Shown here: in pieces, positions 46,881-57,800 of the stretch
How the letters are laid out: every line of letters starts with the position of its first letter
Position numbering within the stretch: position 1 is the first letter of the stretch
Source: Vibrio alfacsensis
GTDB taxonomy: Bacteria > Pseudomonadota > Gammaproteobacteria > Enterobacterales > Vibrionaceae
Reading direction: 5' to 3'
DNA: 64,000 nucleotides
Assembly (NCBI RefSeq): GCF_003544875.1
Contig: NZ_CP032093.1
Span: 2,604,001-2,668,000, forward strand
Notes under the pieces: model-generated
Told to the model about the DNA's origin: nothing
Database searches by the model: none
The model's input: the letters and a program-made list of their open reading frames with translations, nothing else
Position numbers and translations under genes: made by a program

Positions 46881-47825
46881 TTATTCAGATTTTAGTTCAG
46901 GCTTGGTATAAACAAACGCATCACCATTTAAGCTGCCTTGAGGCCCCTCTCGATCAAGCGCGCGTCCTATCTCCGTCATCGCCAGCCAGCGGTTTTCACA
47001 CCATAGAGGAGAAAGCAAGGTTGGACGACGGGCAGCAGAAGATACTCGATGGTAAACCACCTCTTTAGGCGTCATACGAATCAACTCACTGGCGATCGCA
47101 ACATACTCTTCAAGCTCTGGCGCTTCTAGTTTTCCTGCTCGCCACGCTTTCGCCATCGTACTACCCTCAACGATATGCAGCCCATGAAGCTTAATACCAT
47201 CTGTACCCACTTCCAACACTTTACGTAGTGTGTCGACGTTGTCATCTCGAGTTTCTTTAGGTAAGCCGACTATCAAGTGTGTACAAACTTTGATGCCTAG
47301 AGCGCGAGCACGTTTGGTAATTTCTGCATAACACTCGAAGTCATGACCACGGTTAATGCGCTTAAGCGTGTTGTTGTTTGCCGTTTGCAGACCCAGTTCT
47401 AACCAAATTTCATAGCCTTGTTTTACATAACCAGAGAGTAAATCTAATACCGCATCAGGAACACAGTCAGGACGCGTCCCCACGCACAACCCCACGATGT
47501 CAGCGGCTTTCAATGCTTCTTCATACATGTTCTTAAGCACTTGAACTTCTGCATAGGTACTGGTGTAAGCCTGAAAATATGCAAGGTACTTTTTCGCACG
47601 GTGAATCTCACCAGCTCGATCCTTTAGTTGATCATGAATACTTTGGATCTGCACTTCTTCGTCCGCAAACGAAGCGACATTACAAAATGTACAACCGCCT
47701 CGGCCAATCGTGCCGTCGCGGTTTGGGCAGCTGAAGCCACCGTGTAAAGTCAACTTATGAACTTTCTCGCCATAACGACGCTGAAGATCTTGGCCAAGCG
47801 TATTGACCAATTCATGTAACTGCAT
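46881..47825 (-). CDS. yhcC: Radical SAM protein YhcC (TIGR01212 family)
   Basis: 314 residues. The iron-sulfur cysteines are in FSCPNRDGTIGRGGCTFCN (about residues 31-49; spacing Cys-x12-Cys-x2-Cys, as usual for this family). Then LAYFQAYTSTYA, GLCVGTRPDCVPD and a TIM-barrel core. Its reaction is not known to me. In E. coli yhcC lies between arcB and gltB, and here the same neighbours occur, supporting the call. It is divergent from gltB. Confidence 0.9.
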   Translation of the reverse strand: MQLHELVNTLGQDLQRRYGEKVHKLTLHGGFSCPNRDGTIGRGGCTFCNVASFADEEVQIQSIHDQLKDRAGEIHRAKKYLAYFQAYTSTYAEVQVLKNMYEEALKAADIVGLCVGTRPDCVPDAVLDLLSGYVKQGYEIWLELGLQTANNNTLKRINRGHDFECYAEITKRARALGIKVCTHLIVGLPKETRDDNVDTLRKVLEVGTDGIKLHGLHIVEGSTMAKAWRAGKLEAPELEEYVAIASELIRMTPKEVVYHRVSSAARRPTLLSPLWCENRWLAMTEIGRALDREGPQGSLNGDAFVYTKPELKSE

Positions 47826-48372
47826 AGATTCTCACCAATAGTAAACCGTAATAAATCTCACTACGATTAGTGTAACTAAATTACATCCCTGCAAGAAAAA
47901 CAGGCAATTCTAATCAATTCAAACAAGCACGGAACGGTACGAAATCAATAAAACTGCATAAAACCAATCTAAAACCGGTATTGTTGCGCAAATGTTAAAC
48001 AAAAATGCATAATTAAACGAAAATTTGGGTCACAAAAGCGACTTTTCATTGCAATCGGAAGTCACAAAATTGTAGGATACTTACACAAAGCAGTCGTTTT
48101 TAGATTTTATTACACTATCAACGACAAGATTTGTCGGCGTTATCCCGCCCCCACCCATATAAGTCACTAAATTGTGACAATAAACTAAGGGATATCACCA
48201 AGGATTGTTTTTCTCGCAATACTTTTCCTGCGAGATACGGAAAGGAATCAAAACTGGCCAACCTAGGTCAGTTTCGAATCATAAATATAAAGGACAAGAC
48301 GTACAGAACGTACAAGACAGCCAAGATCTGTCTGGAATTCTTGCGTCGACATTGAACTGGAAGGATGTATCT
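47826..48372. other. yhcC / gltB divergent region
   Basis: 547 nt. An open frame runs upstream of gltB from 48205 but does not look like protein. Repeated GTCAC(A/T)AAA motifs occur at 48029, 48061 and 48163; the last is a near-palindrome GTCACTAAATTGTGAC (48163-48178). A short dyad CGACAAGATTTGTCG lies at 48122-48136. These may be operator sites for a nitrogen or leucine regulator, which I cannot identify. Confidence 0.45.
48163..48178. promoter_or_regulatory. Dyad GTCACTAAATTGTGAC upstream of gltB
   Basis: An imperfect palindrome with the related half-motif GTCACAAAA at 48029 and 48061 further upstream. Candidate regulator-binding sites; no regulator named. Confidence 0.35.
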
Positions 48373-51300
48373 ATGGTAGATAGAGAGCAAAATTCACAGG
48401 GTCTGTACACTCCGGAGCTGGAGCATGACGCTTGTGGTATCGGTTTTGTTGCTCACCTTAAAAACCGTAAATCTCATGAAGTAGTGACTCAAGCACTGGA
48501 TATGCTGGCTCGCATGGAACACCGTGGTGGTCAAGGTTGTGACCCATGCAGCGGTGACGGTGCGGGTATCTTGCTACAAAAACCTCATGAATTCCTATTA
48601 GAAGAAGCCGTTAAGCTTGGCATTAAGCTGCCATCATTTGAAAAGTATGGTGTTGGTGTCGTTCTTTTCCCGAAAGACGAATACAAACGCGAACAATGCC
48701 GTGACATTCTAGAACGCAACGCACAGCGTCTAGATCTTGAAGTTATCGGCTACCGCGTTTTGCCAACTGACAACTCAATGATCGGTGCAGACCCACTAAG
48801 CACAGAGCCTCAGTTTGAGCATGTGTTTATCTCTGGTGGCCCTGGCATTACACCTGAAGAGCTAGAGCGCAAACTGTACGTACTTCGTAACTACACTGTG
48901 CGTGTTTGCCTAGAAAGCGTTTCAAACATTGGTGACGACTTCTACATTAACTCCATGTCATACAAGACATTGGTGTACAAAGGTCAGTTAACGACAGAGC
49001 AAGTACCTCAGTACTTCCTTGATCTGCAAAACCCGACCATGGTGACCGCACTGGCACTAGTACACTCTCGCTTCTCTACCAATACTTTCCCGAAATGGCG
49101 TCTTGCACAGCCTTTCCGTTACATTGCCCACAACGGTGAAATCAATACAGTTCGCGGTAACTTGAACTGGATGAAAGCCCGTGAAGCAATTCTAGAATCA
49201 GACCTGTTTACTCAGGCTGAAATCGACATGCTTCTTCCAATCTGTCAGGAAGGCAGCTCGGATTCATCTAACTTTGACATGGCACTTGAGCTCCTAGTTC
49301 TTTCTGGTCGCAGCCTGCCACATGCGTTGATGATGATGATCCCGGAAGCATGGCAAGAAAACAAAAACATGGATCCTAAGCGTCGCGCGTTCTATCAATA
49401 CCACGCGAACATCATGGAACCATGGGATGGCCCCGCTTCAGTGTGTTTTACTGACGGTGTTCAAGTTGGTGCGACACTAGACCGTAACGGTTTGCGCCCT
49501 TCTCGATACACAGTAACCAAAGACAACTTCCTAGTGATGGCATCAGAATCTGGTGTTGTGGATATTGAACCAGAGAACGTAGAGTTCCGTGGTCGTCTAC
49601 AACCAGGTCGTATCTTCGTTGCAGACCTAGAGCAAGGTCGCATCATCTCTGATGAAGAAGTGAAAGACACCATCGCAACAGCGCAGCCTTACGAGAAGTG
49701 GGTAGAAGAAAACCTACTAAGCTTGAAGAAACTGCCAGATGCAAGCAACCAGTTCAGCCAACCTTCTCCAGAGCGTTTGCTACACCGTCAACAAGCTTTC
49801 GGTGTAAGCACTGAAGAAGTAAACGAAATCATCGTTCCAATGGCGAATGATGCGAAAGAGCCATTATCAGCAATGGGTGCCGACTGGCCTCTTGCGGTTC
49901 TATCTCATCAGTCACAGCATCTTTCAAACTACTTCAAACAGCTGTTTGCACAGGTAACTAACCCACCGATCGACCCGATCCGTGAGCGTATGGTTATGTC
50001 GCTGAACACTTACTTGGGTAAAGACCAAAACCTTCTGACTGAAACACCACTTCACTGTCAGAAAGTCGAATTGGAATCACCAGTTCTGGCGAACTCTGAA
50101 CTTGAGAAACTGCGTGCGATCGATAACGAGCACCTACAAGCGAAGACGTTGGATATCGTATTCCAAGCCAATGAAGATCAAGGTAAGCTTGAACGTGCAC
50201 TAAAACGTATCTGCCAATACGCAGAAGACGCGGTTATCGATGGTTACTCAATCATCCTACTAACTGACCGTGCAGTGAACTCAAACCACGCAGCGATTCC
50301 AGCAATGCTGGCAGTTGGCGCAGTGCACCACCACTTGATCCGTAAAGGTCTACGTGCGAAGTGTGACATCGTGGTTGAAACTGGTGACGCGCGTGAAACG
50401 CACCACTTTGCAACGCTACTTGGTTACGGTGCGAATGCGGTTAACCCTTATCTAGTGATTGAAACCATCATTGAACTTCAACGTACGAAGAAGTTGGATC
50501 CAGAAGCGAACCCTCGCGATCTGTTCAACAACTACCGTAAAGCGATCAATGGCGGTCTTCTGAAGATCTTCTCGAAGATGGGTATTTCAACGCTACAGTC
50601 GTACCACGGCGCGCAAATCTTCGAAGCCTTGGGCATCCACAAATCAGTGGTCGACAAATACTTCACTGGTACAGTTTCTCGTATCCAAGGTCTCACCCTT
50701 GATGATATCGCCAAAGAAGTGCTGATCCGTCACCGCATCGGTTACCCACAACGCGAAATCCCAATTCAAATGCTGGATGTTGGTGGTGTTTACCAATGGA
50801 AACAGCGTGGTGAGAAGCACCTATTCAACCCAGAAACCATTTCTCTACTGCAAGAGTCTACGCGCAACAAGAACTACGATCAGTTCAAGCAGTACGCGAC
50901 AGCCGTAGATAAACAAGGTGACAACGCGGTAACCCTGCGTAGCCAACTTGAGTTCATTAAGAACCCTGCCGGTTCTATCTCTATCGACGAAGTCGAGCCA
51001 ATTGAAAGCATCGTGAAACGCTTCGCGACAGGTGCAATGTCATTCGGTTCTATTTCTTACGAAGCACACTCCACACTGGCTGTTGCGATGAACCGTCTTG
51101 GCGCGAAATCGAACTCTGGTGAAGGTGGTGAAGACCCAATGCGTTTCGAGCGCAAAGAGAACGGCGATTGGGAACGCTCTGCGATCAAGCAGGTGGCTTC
51201 AGGTCGTTTCGGCGTAACCTCTTACTACCTAACTAACGCTGAAGAGCTGCAAATCAAAATGGCTCAAGGCGCGAAGCCAGGTGAAGGTGGTCAGCTACCA

Positions 51301-52923
51301 GGCGATAAAGTCGATGACTGGATCGGTGCAACACGTCACTCGACTCCGGGCGTTGGCCTTATCTCGCCACCACCACACCACGATATCTATTCAATCGAAG
51401 ATTTGGCTCAGCTTATCTACGACTTGAAGAACGCGAACCGCGCGGGCCGTGTCAACGTTAAGCTGGTATCGGAAGCTGGCGTAGGTACGATCGCTTCTGG
51501 TGTAGCGAAAGCGAAAGCGGACGTTGTACTAATCGCAGGTTTTGACGGTGGTACTGGTGCATCCCCAATGTCTTCAATCCGTCATACTGGTCTTCCTTGG
51601 GAACTTGGCTTGGCAGAAACGCACCAAACGCTACTGAAGAACGGTCTACGTAACCGTATCGTGGTTCAAGCGGATGGTCAGATGAAGACACCTCGCGACC
51701 TTGCAGTGGCAACACTACTAGGTGCAGAAGAATGGGGCGTGGCAACCGCAGCCCTAGTGGTTGAGGGTTGTATCATGATGCGTAAGTGTCATAAGAACAC
51801 TTGCCCAGTTGGTATCGCAACTCAGAATAAGACACTTCGCGAACGCTTTGATGGTCGTGTAGAAGACGTCGTAACTTTCTTCCAGTACATGGCACAAGGT
51901 CTCCGTGAAATCATGGCGGAACTTGGTTTCCGTACGATCGACGAAATGGTTGGTCAAGGACAGAAACTAAAAGTTCGCCAAGATGTATCTCATTGGAAAT
52001 ACAAGAATCTTGACCTATCACCAGTTCTTCACGTTGAACAAGCGCGCGAAGCGGATGGCGTGTTCAATCAAACACAGCAAAACCACAACTTAGAAGATGT
52101 CTTGGATCGCAAACTGATTCAAGCCGCCATTCCTGCACTAGAGAAAGGTGAAGCGGTAAATGCCGAGTTCCCAATCGTTAACACGGACCGCTCTGCGGGT
52201 ACTATGCTGTCGAACGAAATCTCGAAAGTGTACAAAGATGCAGGTCTACCTCAACCAATGAACGTTAAGTTCAAAGGCTCTGCGGGTCAGTCATTTGGCG
52301 CATTCCTAGCAAAAGGGGTGAAGTTCGAAGTGGAAGGTGATGCCAACGACTACTGGGGTAAAGGCTTGTCCGGCGGCACGCTAGTGCTATATCCAGATGC
52401 GAAGTCGAGCATTGTCGCGGAAGACAACATCGTGGTTGGTAACGTATGTTTCTACGGCGCAACTTCAGGTGAGTCTTTCATTCGTGGTATGGCTGGTGAA
52501 CGTTTCTGTGTTCGTAACTCAGGTGCGAAAGTCGTCGTCGAAGGTGTTGGTGACCACGGTTGTGAATACATGACTGGCGGTGCAGCCATCATCCTTGGTT
52601 CAACAGGCCGTAACTTTGCCGCAGGTATGAGTGGTGGTGTGGCTTACGTATGGGATAAATCAGGCGACTTTGAGTCAAAACTGAACCCAGAACTCGTAGA
52701 CCTAGATCCAATCGAGCAAGAAGACAGAGATCTATTACTCGACATGCTAACCAAGCATGTTCAATTCACAGGAAGTGAAGTCGCTCAGTCTTTCCTAGAC
52801 AACTTTGAAGCAAGCTTAGCCTCTATGGTTAAAGTGATGCCGCGTGACTACAAAGCGGTTCTTCAAAAACGTAAAGCTGAAGCGCAGTCTCAAGGAAACG
52901 AAACTCAAGCGGAGGCAGTATAA
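48373..52923 (+). CDS. gltB: Glutamate synthase large subunit, first copy
   Basis: 1516 residues from MVDREQNSQGLYTPELEHDA; GGAAGGATG precedes this ATG, and the upstream open frame lacks support. The N-terminal nucleophile is Cys21 (ACGIGFVAHL) after a short propeptide, giving glutaminase activity. The FMN-binding synthase domain follows with [10 protein letters not shown] and GFDGGTGASP, then the 3Fe-4S cysteines CIMMRKCHKNTCPVG (near 1190) and the C-terminal beta-helix. It makes glutamate from 2-oxoglutarate and glutamine with NADPH via gltD. It is less similar to E. coli GltB than the second copy, so a different lineage. gltD starts at the last base of its stop. Confidence 0.95.
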   Translation: MVDREQNSQGLYTPELEHDACGIGFVAHLKNRKSHEVVTQALDMLARMEHRGGQGCDPCSGDGAGILLQKPHEFLLEEAVKLGIKLPSFEKYGVGVVLFPKDEYKREQCRDILERNAQRLDLEVIGYRVLPTDNSMIGADPLSTEPQFEHVFISGGPGITPEELERKLYVLRNYTVRVCLESVSNIGDDFYINSMSYKTLVYKGQLTTEQVPQYFLDLQNPTMVTALALVHSRFSTNTFPKWRLAQPFRYIAHNGEINTVRGNLNWMKAREAILESDLFTQAEIDMLLPICQEGSSDSSNFDMALELLVLSGRSLPHALMMMIPEAWQENKNMDPKRRAFYQYHANIMEPWDGPASVCFTDGVQVGATLDRNGLRPSRYTVTKDNFLVMASESGVVDIEPENVEFRGRLQPGRIFVADLEQGRIISDEEVKDTIATAQPYEKWVEENLLSLKKLPDASNQFSQPSPERLLHRQQAFGVSTEEVNEIIVPMANDAKEPLSAMGADWPLAVLSHQSQHLSNYFKQLFAQVTNPPIDPIRERMVMSLNTYLGKDQNLLTETPLHCQKVELESPVLANSELEKLRAIDNEHLQAKTLDIVFQANEDQGKLERALKRICQYAEDAVIDGYSIILLTDRAVNSNHAAIPAMLAVGAVHHHLIRKGLRAKCDIVVETGDARETHHFATLLGYGANAVNPYLVIETIIELQRTKKLDPEANPRDLFNNYRKAINGGLLKIFSKMGISTLQSYHGAQIFEALGIHKSVVDKYFTGTVSRIQGLTLDDIAKEVLIRHRIGYPQREIPIQMLDVGGVYQWKQRGEKHLFNPETISLLQESTRNKNYDQFKQYATAVDKQGDNAVTLRSQLEFIKNPAGSISIDEVEPIESIVKRFATGAMSFGSISYEAHSTLAVAMNRLGAKSNSGEGGEDPMRFERKENGDWERSAIKQVASGRFGVTSYYLTNAEELQIKMAQGAKPGEGGQLPGDKVDDWIGATRHSTPGVGLISPPPHHDIYSIEDLAQLIYDLKNANRAGRVNVKLVSEAGVGTIASGVAKAKADVVLIAGFDGGTGASPMSSIRHTGLPWELGLAETHQTLLKNGLRNRIVVQADGQMKTPRDLAVATLLGAEEWGVATAALVVEGCIMMRKCHKNTCPVGIATQNKTLRERFDGRVEDVVTFFQYMAQGLREIMAELGFRTIDEMVGQGQKLKVRQDVSHWKYKNLDLSPVLHVEQAREADGVFNQTQQNHNLEDVLDRKLIQAAIPALEKGEAVNAEFPIVNTDRSAGTMLSNEISKVYKDAGLPQPMNVKFKGSAGQSFGAFLAKGVKFEVEGDANDYWGKGLSGGTLVLYPDAKSSIVAEDNIVVGNVCFYGATSGESFIRGMAGERFCVRNSGAKVVVEGVGDHGCEYMTGGAAIILGSTGRNFAAGMSGGVAYVWDKSGDFESKLNPELVDLDPIEQEDRDLLLDMLTKHVQFTGSEVAQSFLDNFEASLASMVKVMPRDYKAVLQKRKAEAQSQGNETQAEAV

Positions 52924-54392
52924 TGGGTAAGCCTACTGGATTTTTAGAGCATGGTCGTGAACTGCCACAGAAGATCGACCCAGCTGAACGTATCAAGAAC
53001 AACAAAGAGTTTGTTCTGAACGAGGAGTTTGGTGACAAGATCAATACTCAAGCTTCTCGTTGTATGGATTGTGGTGTGCCGTTTTGTCATAACGGCTGCC
53101 CTATCGGTAACATCATCCCAGAGTTTAACGATGCGGTTTATCGTGATAGCTGGGAAGAAGCATGGAACATTCTAAGCTCGACTAATAACTTCCCTGAGTT
53201 TACTGGTCGTGTGTGTCCGGCTCCATGTGAGAGTGCTTGTGTACTAGGCATCAACCAAGACCCAATTACTATCTGTAATATCGAGAAAACCATCGTAGAA
53301 ACAGCGTATCGTGAAGGGTACGCCAAACCAAAAACACCGCGTTCTCGCACTGGTAAAACCGTTGCGATCATCGGTTCGGGTCCTGCTGGCCTTGCGGCTG
53401 CTGAGCAGCTAAACAGCGCTGGTCATACTGTGACGGTATTCGAACGAGACGAGAAAGTGGGCGGCCTACTACGTTTTGGTATCCCTGATTTCAAGCTGGG
53501 CATGGATGTCATTGATCGCAAAATCAACTTGATGGCAGAAGCGGGTATTGAATTCAAAGTTAACCAACATATCGGTGTCGACGTAAACGCTCAACAACTT
53601 CGTCAAGAATACGATGTTGTGCTTCTTACTGGTGGCTCAACCGTTCCACGTGATCTTCCAGTTCCTGGGCGCGAGCTAAATGGTGTTTACTTTGCCATGC
53701 AGTTCCTTGGTCAAAACAACCGTCGTGCAAATAACATGGACCTAAAAACGGAAGAAATTCACGCAAAAGGTAAACATGTGGTTGTCATCGGTGGCGGTGA
53801 TACCGGCTCTGATTGTGTTGGTACATCAAACCGTCATGGCGCAGCAAGCATCACTCAGGTTGAGATCATGCCGATTCCGCCAGAAAAACGCCCTGCAAAC
53901 ATGCCGTGGCCACAGTATCCAATGATCATGCGCACATCGACTTCCCATGAAGAAGGCGTTGATCGTCACTGGAACATCCTGACCAAAGAGTTCATTGGTA
54001 ATGACAAGGGTGAAGTTACAGGTCTTCGTTTAGCTGACATCGTTTGGCAAGATGCGAAACCAGGCGAGCGTCCGAGCTTCAAAGAAGTAGAAGGTAGCGA
54101 GCGAGTGATCCCATGTGATATGGCATTCCTAGCGATGGGCTTCCTGCACCCAGAACCAACAGGTGTACTTGCTCAACTGGATATCGCTTTAGATGATCGC
54201 GGCAACGTAGCAACTCAAGGCTTTGCGACGAACCAAGAAGGCGTATTTGCTGCTGGTGATATGCGAACAGGCCAATCTCTGGTTGTTCGTTGTATCAACG
54301 AAGGGCGTGAATGTGCTCGTGCTATCGATGACTATCTCATGGGTAGTACAAACTTAGAAGCAAAAGCAGATTCACTGATGCTTTCTGCGTAA
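52923..54392 (+). CDS. gltD: Glutamate synthase small subunit, first copy
   Basis: 489 residues. N-terminal cysteine-rich ferredoxin-like region [17 protein letters not shown] and [12 protein letters not shown] carries 4Fe-4S clusters; FAD loop [16 protein letters not shown] and NADPH loop [14 protein letters not shown]. It feeds electrons from NADPH to GltB. ATG overlaps the gltB stop by one base (TAATG), a coupled pair. Slightly longer than the second copy (470). Confidence 0.95.
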   Translation: MGKPTGFLEHGRELPQKIDPAERIKNNKEFVLNEEFGDKINTQASRCMDCGVPFCHNGCPIGNIIPEFNDAVYRDSWEEAWNILSSTNNFPEFTGRVCPAPCESACVLGINQDPITICNIEKTIVETAYREGYAKPKTPRSRTGKTVAIIGSGPAGLAAAEQLNSAGHTVTVFERDEKVGGLLRFGIPDFKLGMDVIDRKINLMAEAGIEFKVNQHIGVDVNAQQLRQEYDVVLLTGGSTVPRDLPVPGRELNGVYFAMQFLGQNNRRANNMDLKTEEIHAKGKHVVVIGGGDTGSDCVGTSNRHGAASITQVEIMPIPPEKRPANMPWPQYPMIMRTSTSHEEGVDRHWNILTKEFIGNDKGEVTGLRLADIVWQDAKPGERPSFKEVEGSERVIPCDMAFLAMGFLHPEPTGVLAQLDIALDDRGNVATQGFATNQEGVFAAGDMRTGQSLVVRCINEGRECARAIDDYLMGSTNLEAKADSLMLSA

Positions 54393-54497
54393 AGGGAGTG
54401 TTCTCACTTCCTCTTTCTAAGTATTAAATCCAGCCATCAACAGTATCGATGGTTGGTAGCGAAGAAAGAAAACCGTTCTTTCCAGTCTTTTTATTTT

Positions 54498-54524
54498 GAC
54501 CAGCATTTGATGCTGGTCTTTTTA
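54498..54524 (+). terminator. gltBD (first copy) terminator
   Basis: Stem GACCAGCAT / ATGCTGGTC, loop TTG, then six T residues. Confidence 0.9.
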
Positions 54525-54755
54525 TTCACGCAAAACCAAATGTTGCATTTTGTAACGGTTGATTTTTATCTTACTGATATAAAACAATAAATTTAGCCAA
54601 ATAAACAGTAAATCGCATATTGGCGCGATGATTCACTAATAACTTGACTTCTTTACCATAAGCTATAGCTTGTGAAGTTAGTGCAAATAAAACGCGCAGA
54701 TTTTGTTAAAATAACTTACAAATTTTATTGCATGTATACTCATTAAATCATAAAA

Positions 54756-54823
54756 ATGACGCATAGTTAGTCATCGTTATCAACTCGCGTAGTGTTGATA
54801 TATCTGTCGGGATGGCAGATAAG
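54756..54823 (+). promoter_or_regulatory. Three consecutive leader hairpins of the second gltB
   Basis: ATGAC/GTCAT (54756-54774), TATCAAC/GTTGATA (54778-54800) and TATCTGTC/GGCAGATA (54801-54821), one after another just before the ribosome site AAAGGGAGA. They may affect translation; not a known riboswitch. Confidence 0.4.
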
Positions 54824-54839
54824 CAAAGGGAGAATTGCA

Positions 54840-57800
54840 ATGGCTCTTTATGATCCAAGTCTTGAGAAAGACAACTGTGGATTTGGCTTAATCGCACACA
54901 TGGAAGGTGAGCAAAGTCACAAGCTGGTTCGTACAGCAATTTCTGCACTTGACCGCATGACCCACCGCGGAGGTATCGCCGCCGATGGGAAAACAGGTGA
55001 TGGCTGCGGACTTCTTCTACAAAAGCCCGATTCTTATTTGCGTCTTATTGCCGAAGAAAACGGCTACAATCTTGGTAAACAATACGCCATAGGGATGATC
55101 TTCTTTAGCCAAGACCCTGTAAAAGCACAGATTTCTAAAGACATTATTAATAAAGAGCTCGCCCAAGAGACCTTAACCGTCGCAGGCTGGCGCGAGGTCC
55201 CAACCAATTCTGAAGTCCTCGGTCCTATCGCCGCCGATTCACTTCCCAATATTCAGCAAGTCTTTATTTCTGCACCAGCAGGTTGGCGCGAGCGTGACAT
55301 TGAACGTCGACTTTACATTGCTCGCCGTCGCATCGAGAAACAAATCACAGAAGATCCTGATTTCTACATTTGTAGCCTATCGACACAAGTATTGGTCTAC
55401 AAAGGTCTGTGCATGCCTGCAGACTTACCGCGCTTCTATCTTGATCTTGCGGATCTACGCATGGAGTCTGCTATCTGCCTGTTCCATCAGCGCTTTTCAA
55501 CCAACACTCAACCTCGTTGGCCTCTGGCTCAACCGTTCCGCTACCTCGCTCATAATGGTGAGATCAACACCATTGAAGGTAACCGCCAATGGGCGCGAGC
55601 TCGTGCTTACAAGTTTTCATCGCCACTGTTGCCAGATCTTCAAACTGCTGCGCCGTTTGTTAACGAGACGGGTTCAGACTCTTCAAGCCTAGATAACATG
55701 TTGGATCTGTTCCTCTCTGGCGGGATGGATATTTTCCGAGCTATGCGCATGCTTGTGCCACCAGCATGGCAAAATCATCCAGACATGGATCCGGATCTAC
55801 GTGCGTTCTATGACTTCAACTCCAAGCACATGGAACCATGGGATGGCCCGGCTGGCATCGTACTATCCGATGGCCGTTACGCTGCATGTAACTTAGATCG
55901 TAACGGGCTGCGCCCTGCACGCTATGTGATCACTAAAGATAAATTCATTACCTTAGCTTCTGAGGTTGGCATTTGGGATTATGCGCCCGATGAAGTAGCC
56001 GAAAAAGGCCGAGTGGGCCCAGGCGAACTGTTGGTTGTCGATACGCGCAAAGGCAAACTTTGGCAATCAAGTGAGATCGATAACGATCTGAAGTCTCGCC
56101 ACCCTTATCGCGAATGGATGGAAAACAACGTTCGTAAACTCACGCCTTTTTCTCAGCTACCTGAAGATCAAGTGGGCGAACGCAGCTTTGACGAAGACTT
56201 GCTTAAGACTTACCAAAAGCAATTTGCCATGAGCAATGAAGAAGTCGATCAAGTACTGCGTGTCCTTGGCGATATGGGACAAGAAGCGGTCGGTTCTATG
56301 GGTGATGACACACCAATGGCCGTTCTATCTTCTAAAGAGCGTTTAATTACCGACTATTTTCGTCAGAAGTTCGCTCAGGTAACCAACCCGCCAATCGATC
56401 CTCTGCGTGAAAAACACGTGATGTCATTGGCGACCAGCATCGGTCAGGAGATGAATGTCTTCTGCGAAACCGATGGTCACGCCTACCGAGTGACTTTCGA
56501 TTCACCGGTATTGCTTTACTCAGACATGCAGCAATTACTCGAACTTGGAGACGATCACTACCGTAATACCATTCTCGATATCAACTACGATCCACAGCAG
56601 AAAGATCTCAAACAAGCCATTGATGATTTGTGCGACCAAGCCGAACAAGTGGTGCGTGAGGGAACGGTTCTCGTGGTGTTATCGGATCGTGCTTTAGTCA
56701 AAGGCAAGCTACCAATCCCTGCTGCCATGGCAGTTGGCGCGGTTCAAACTCGTCTGATCGATGCAAACTTACGCTGTGATGCCAACATTGTTGTTGAGAC
56801 CGCCACAGCACGTGACCCGCACCAATTTGCCGTCTTGCTTGGCTTTGGCGCCACTGCAGTTTATCCATACCTTGCTTATGAAGCATTAGGTAAGCTAATT
56901 GATGATAAAGCGCTAGAAAAAGACTATCGCGATGTGATGCAAAACTACCAACACGGCATCAACAAAGGTCTTTACAAGATCATGTCGAAAATGGGGATCT
57001 CGACCATCGCCTCTTACCGCTGTTCACAACTGTTTGAAGCGGTTGGCTTGAGCCAAAAACTGGTCGACTTGTGCTTTAAAGGCGTAACGACTCGAATTGA
57101 AGGGGCAAGCTTCGAAGACTTCCAACAAGATTTATACAACCTTTCTCGTAAAGCATGGGCAAAACGCAAAGCCATTGAGCATGGTGGCTTATTGAAATAC
57201 GTCCACAATGGTGAATACCACGCCTACAACCCTGACGTAGTAAGCACACTGCAAACCGCGGTGAAATCAGGTGAAAGTAGCGATTACCACAGTTTTGCTA
57301 AGCAGGTAAATCAGCGACCTATTTCCATGCTGCGTGACCTAATGGCACTGAAAAAATCAGGCTCCCCGCTACCTTTAGAGCAAATTGAGCCTAACACTGA
57401 ACTCTTTAAACGCTTTGATTCTGCGGCGATGTCCATTGGCGCACTCAGCCCAGAAGCGCACGAAGCATTAGCGATGGCGATGAACCGTCTTGGCGGTCAC
57501 TCAAACTCGGGCGAGGGTGGTGAAGATCCACGCCGCTTCGGTACAGAACGTAACTCTCGCATCAAGCAAATTGCATCGGGACGATTTGGCGTAACGCCTC
57601 ATTACCTAACTAATGCGGATGTACTGCAAATAAAGGTGGCTCAGGGAGCAAAACCAGGCGAAGGTGGTCAGTTACCAGGACACAAAGTCACGGCAGAAAT
57701 CGCTAAACTGCGTTATTCGGTACAAGGGGTCACTCTGATCTCCCCTCCTCCGCACCACGATATTTATTCGATTGAGGATTTAGCTCAGTTGATCTTCGAC

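Larger units (their letters stand above)
54393..54839. other. gltD / gltB2 intergenic region with structured leader
   Basis: 447 nt, AT-rich. Left end holds the gltD terminator. A 12-bp palindrome AAGCTATAGCTT (54660-54671) lies within larger ACTTC / GAAGT arms. Three short hairpins precede the second gltB. Confidence 0.5.

Noticed and set aside
48205..48372. Upstream extension of gltB from the ATG at 48205
   Set aside because: The extra 56 codons have no family match, and the ATG at 48373 has a good ribosome site and gives the expected short propeptide before the nucleophile Cys.
55294..55692. 132-codon plus-strand frame inside the second gltB
   Set aside because: Alternative frame within a conserved gene; no ribosome site or homology.
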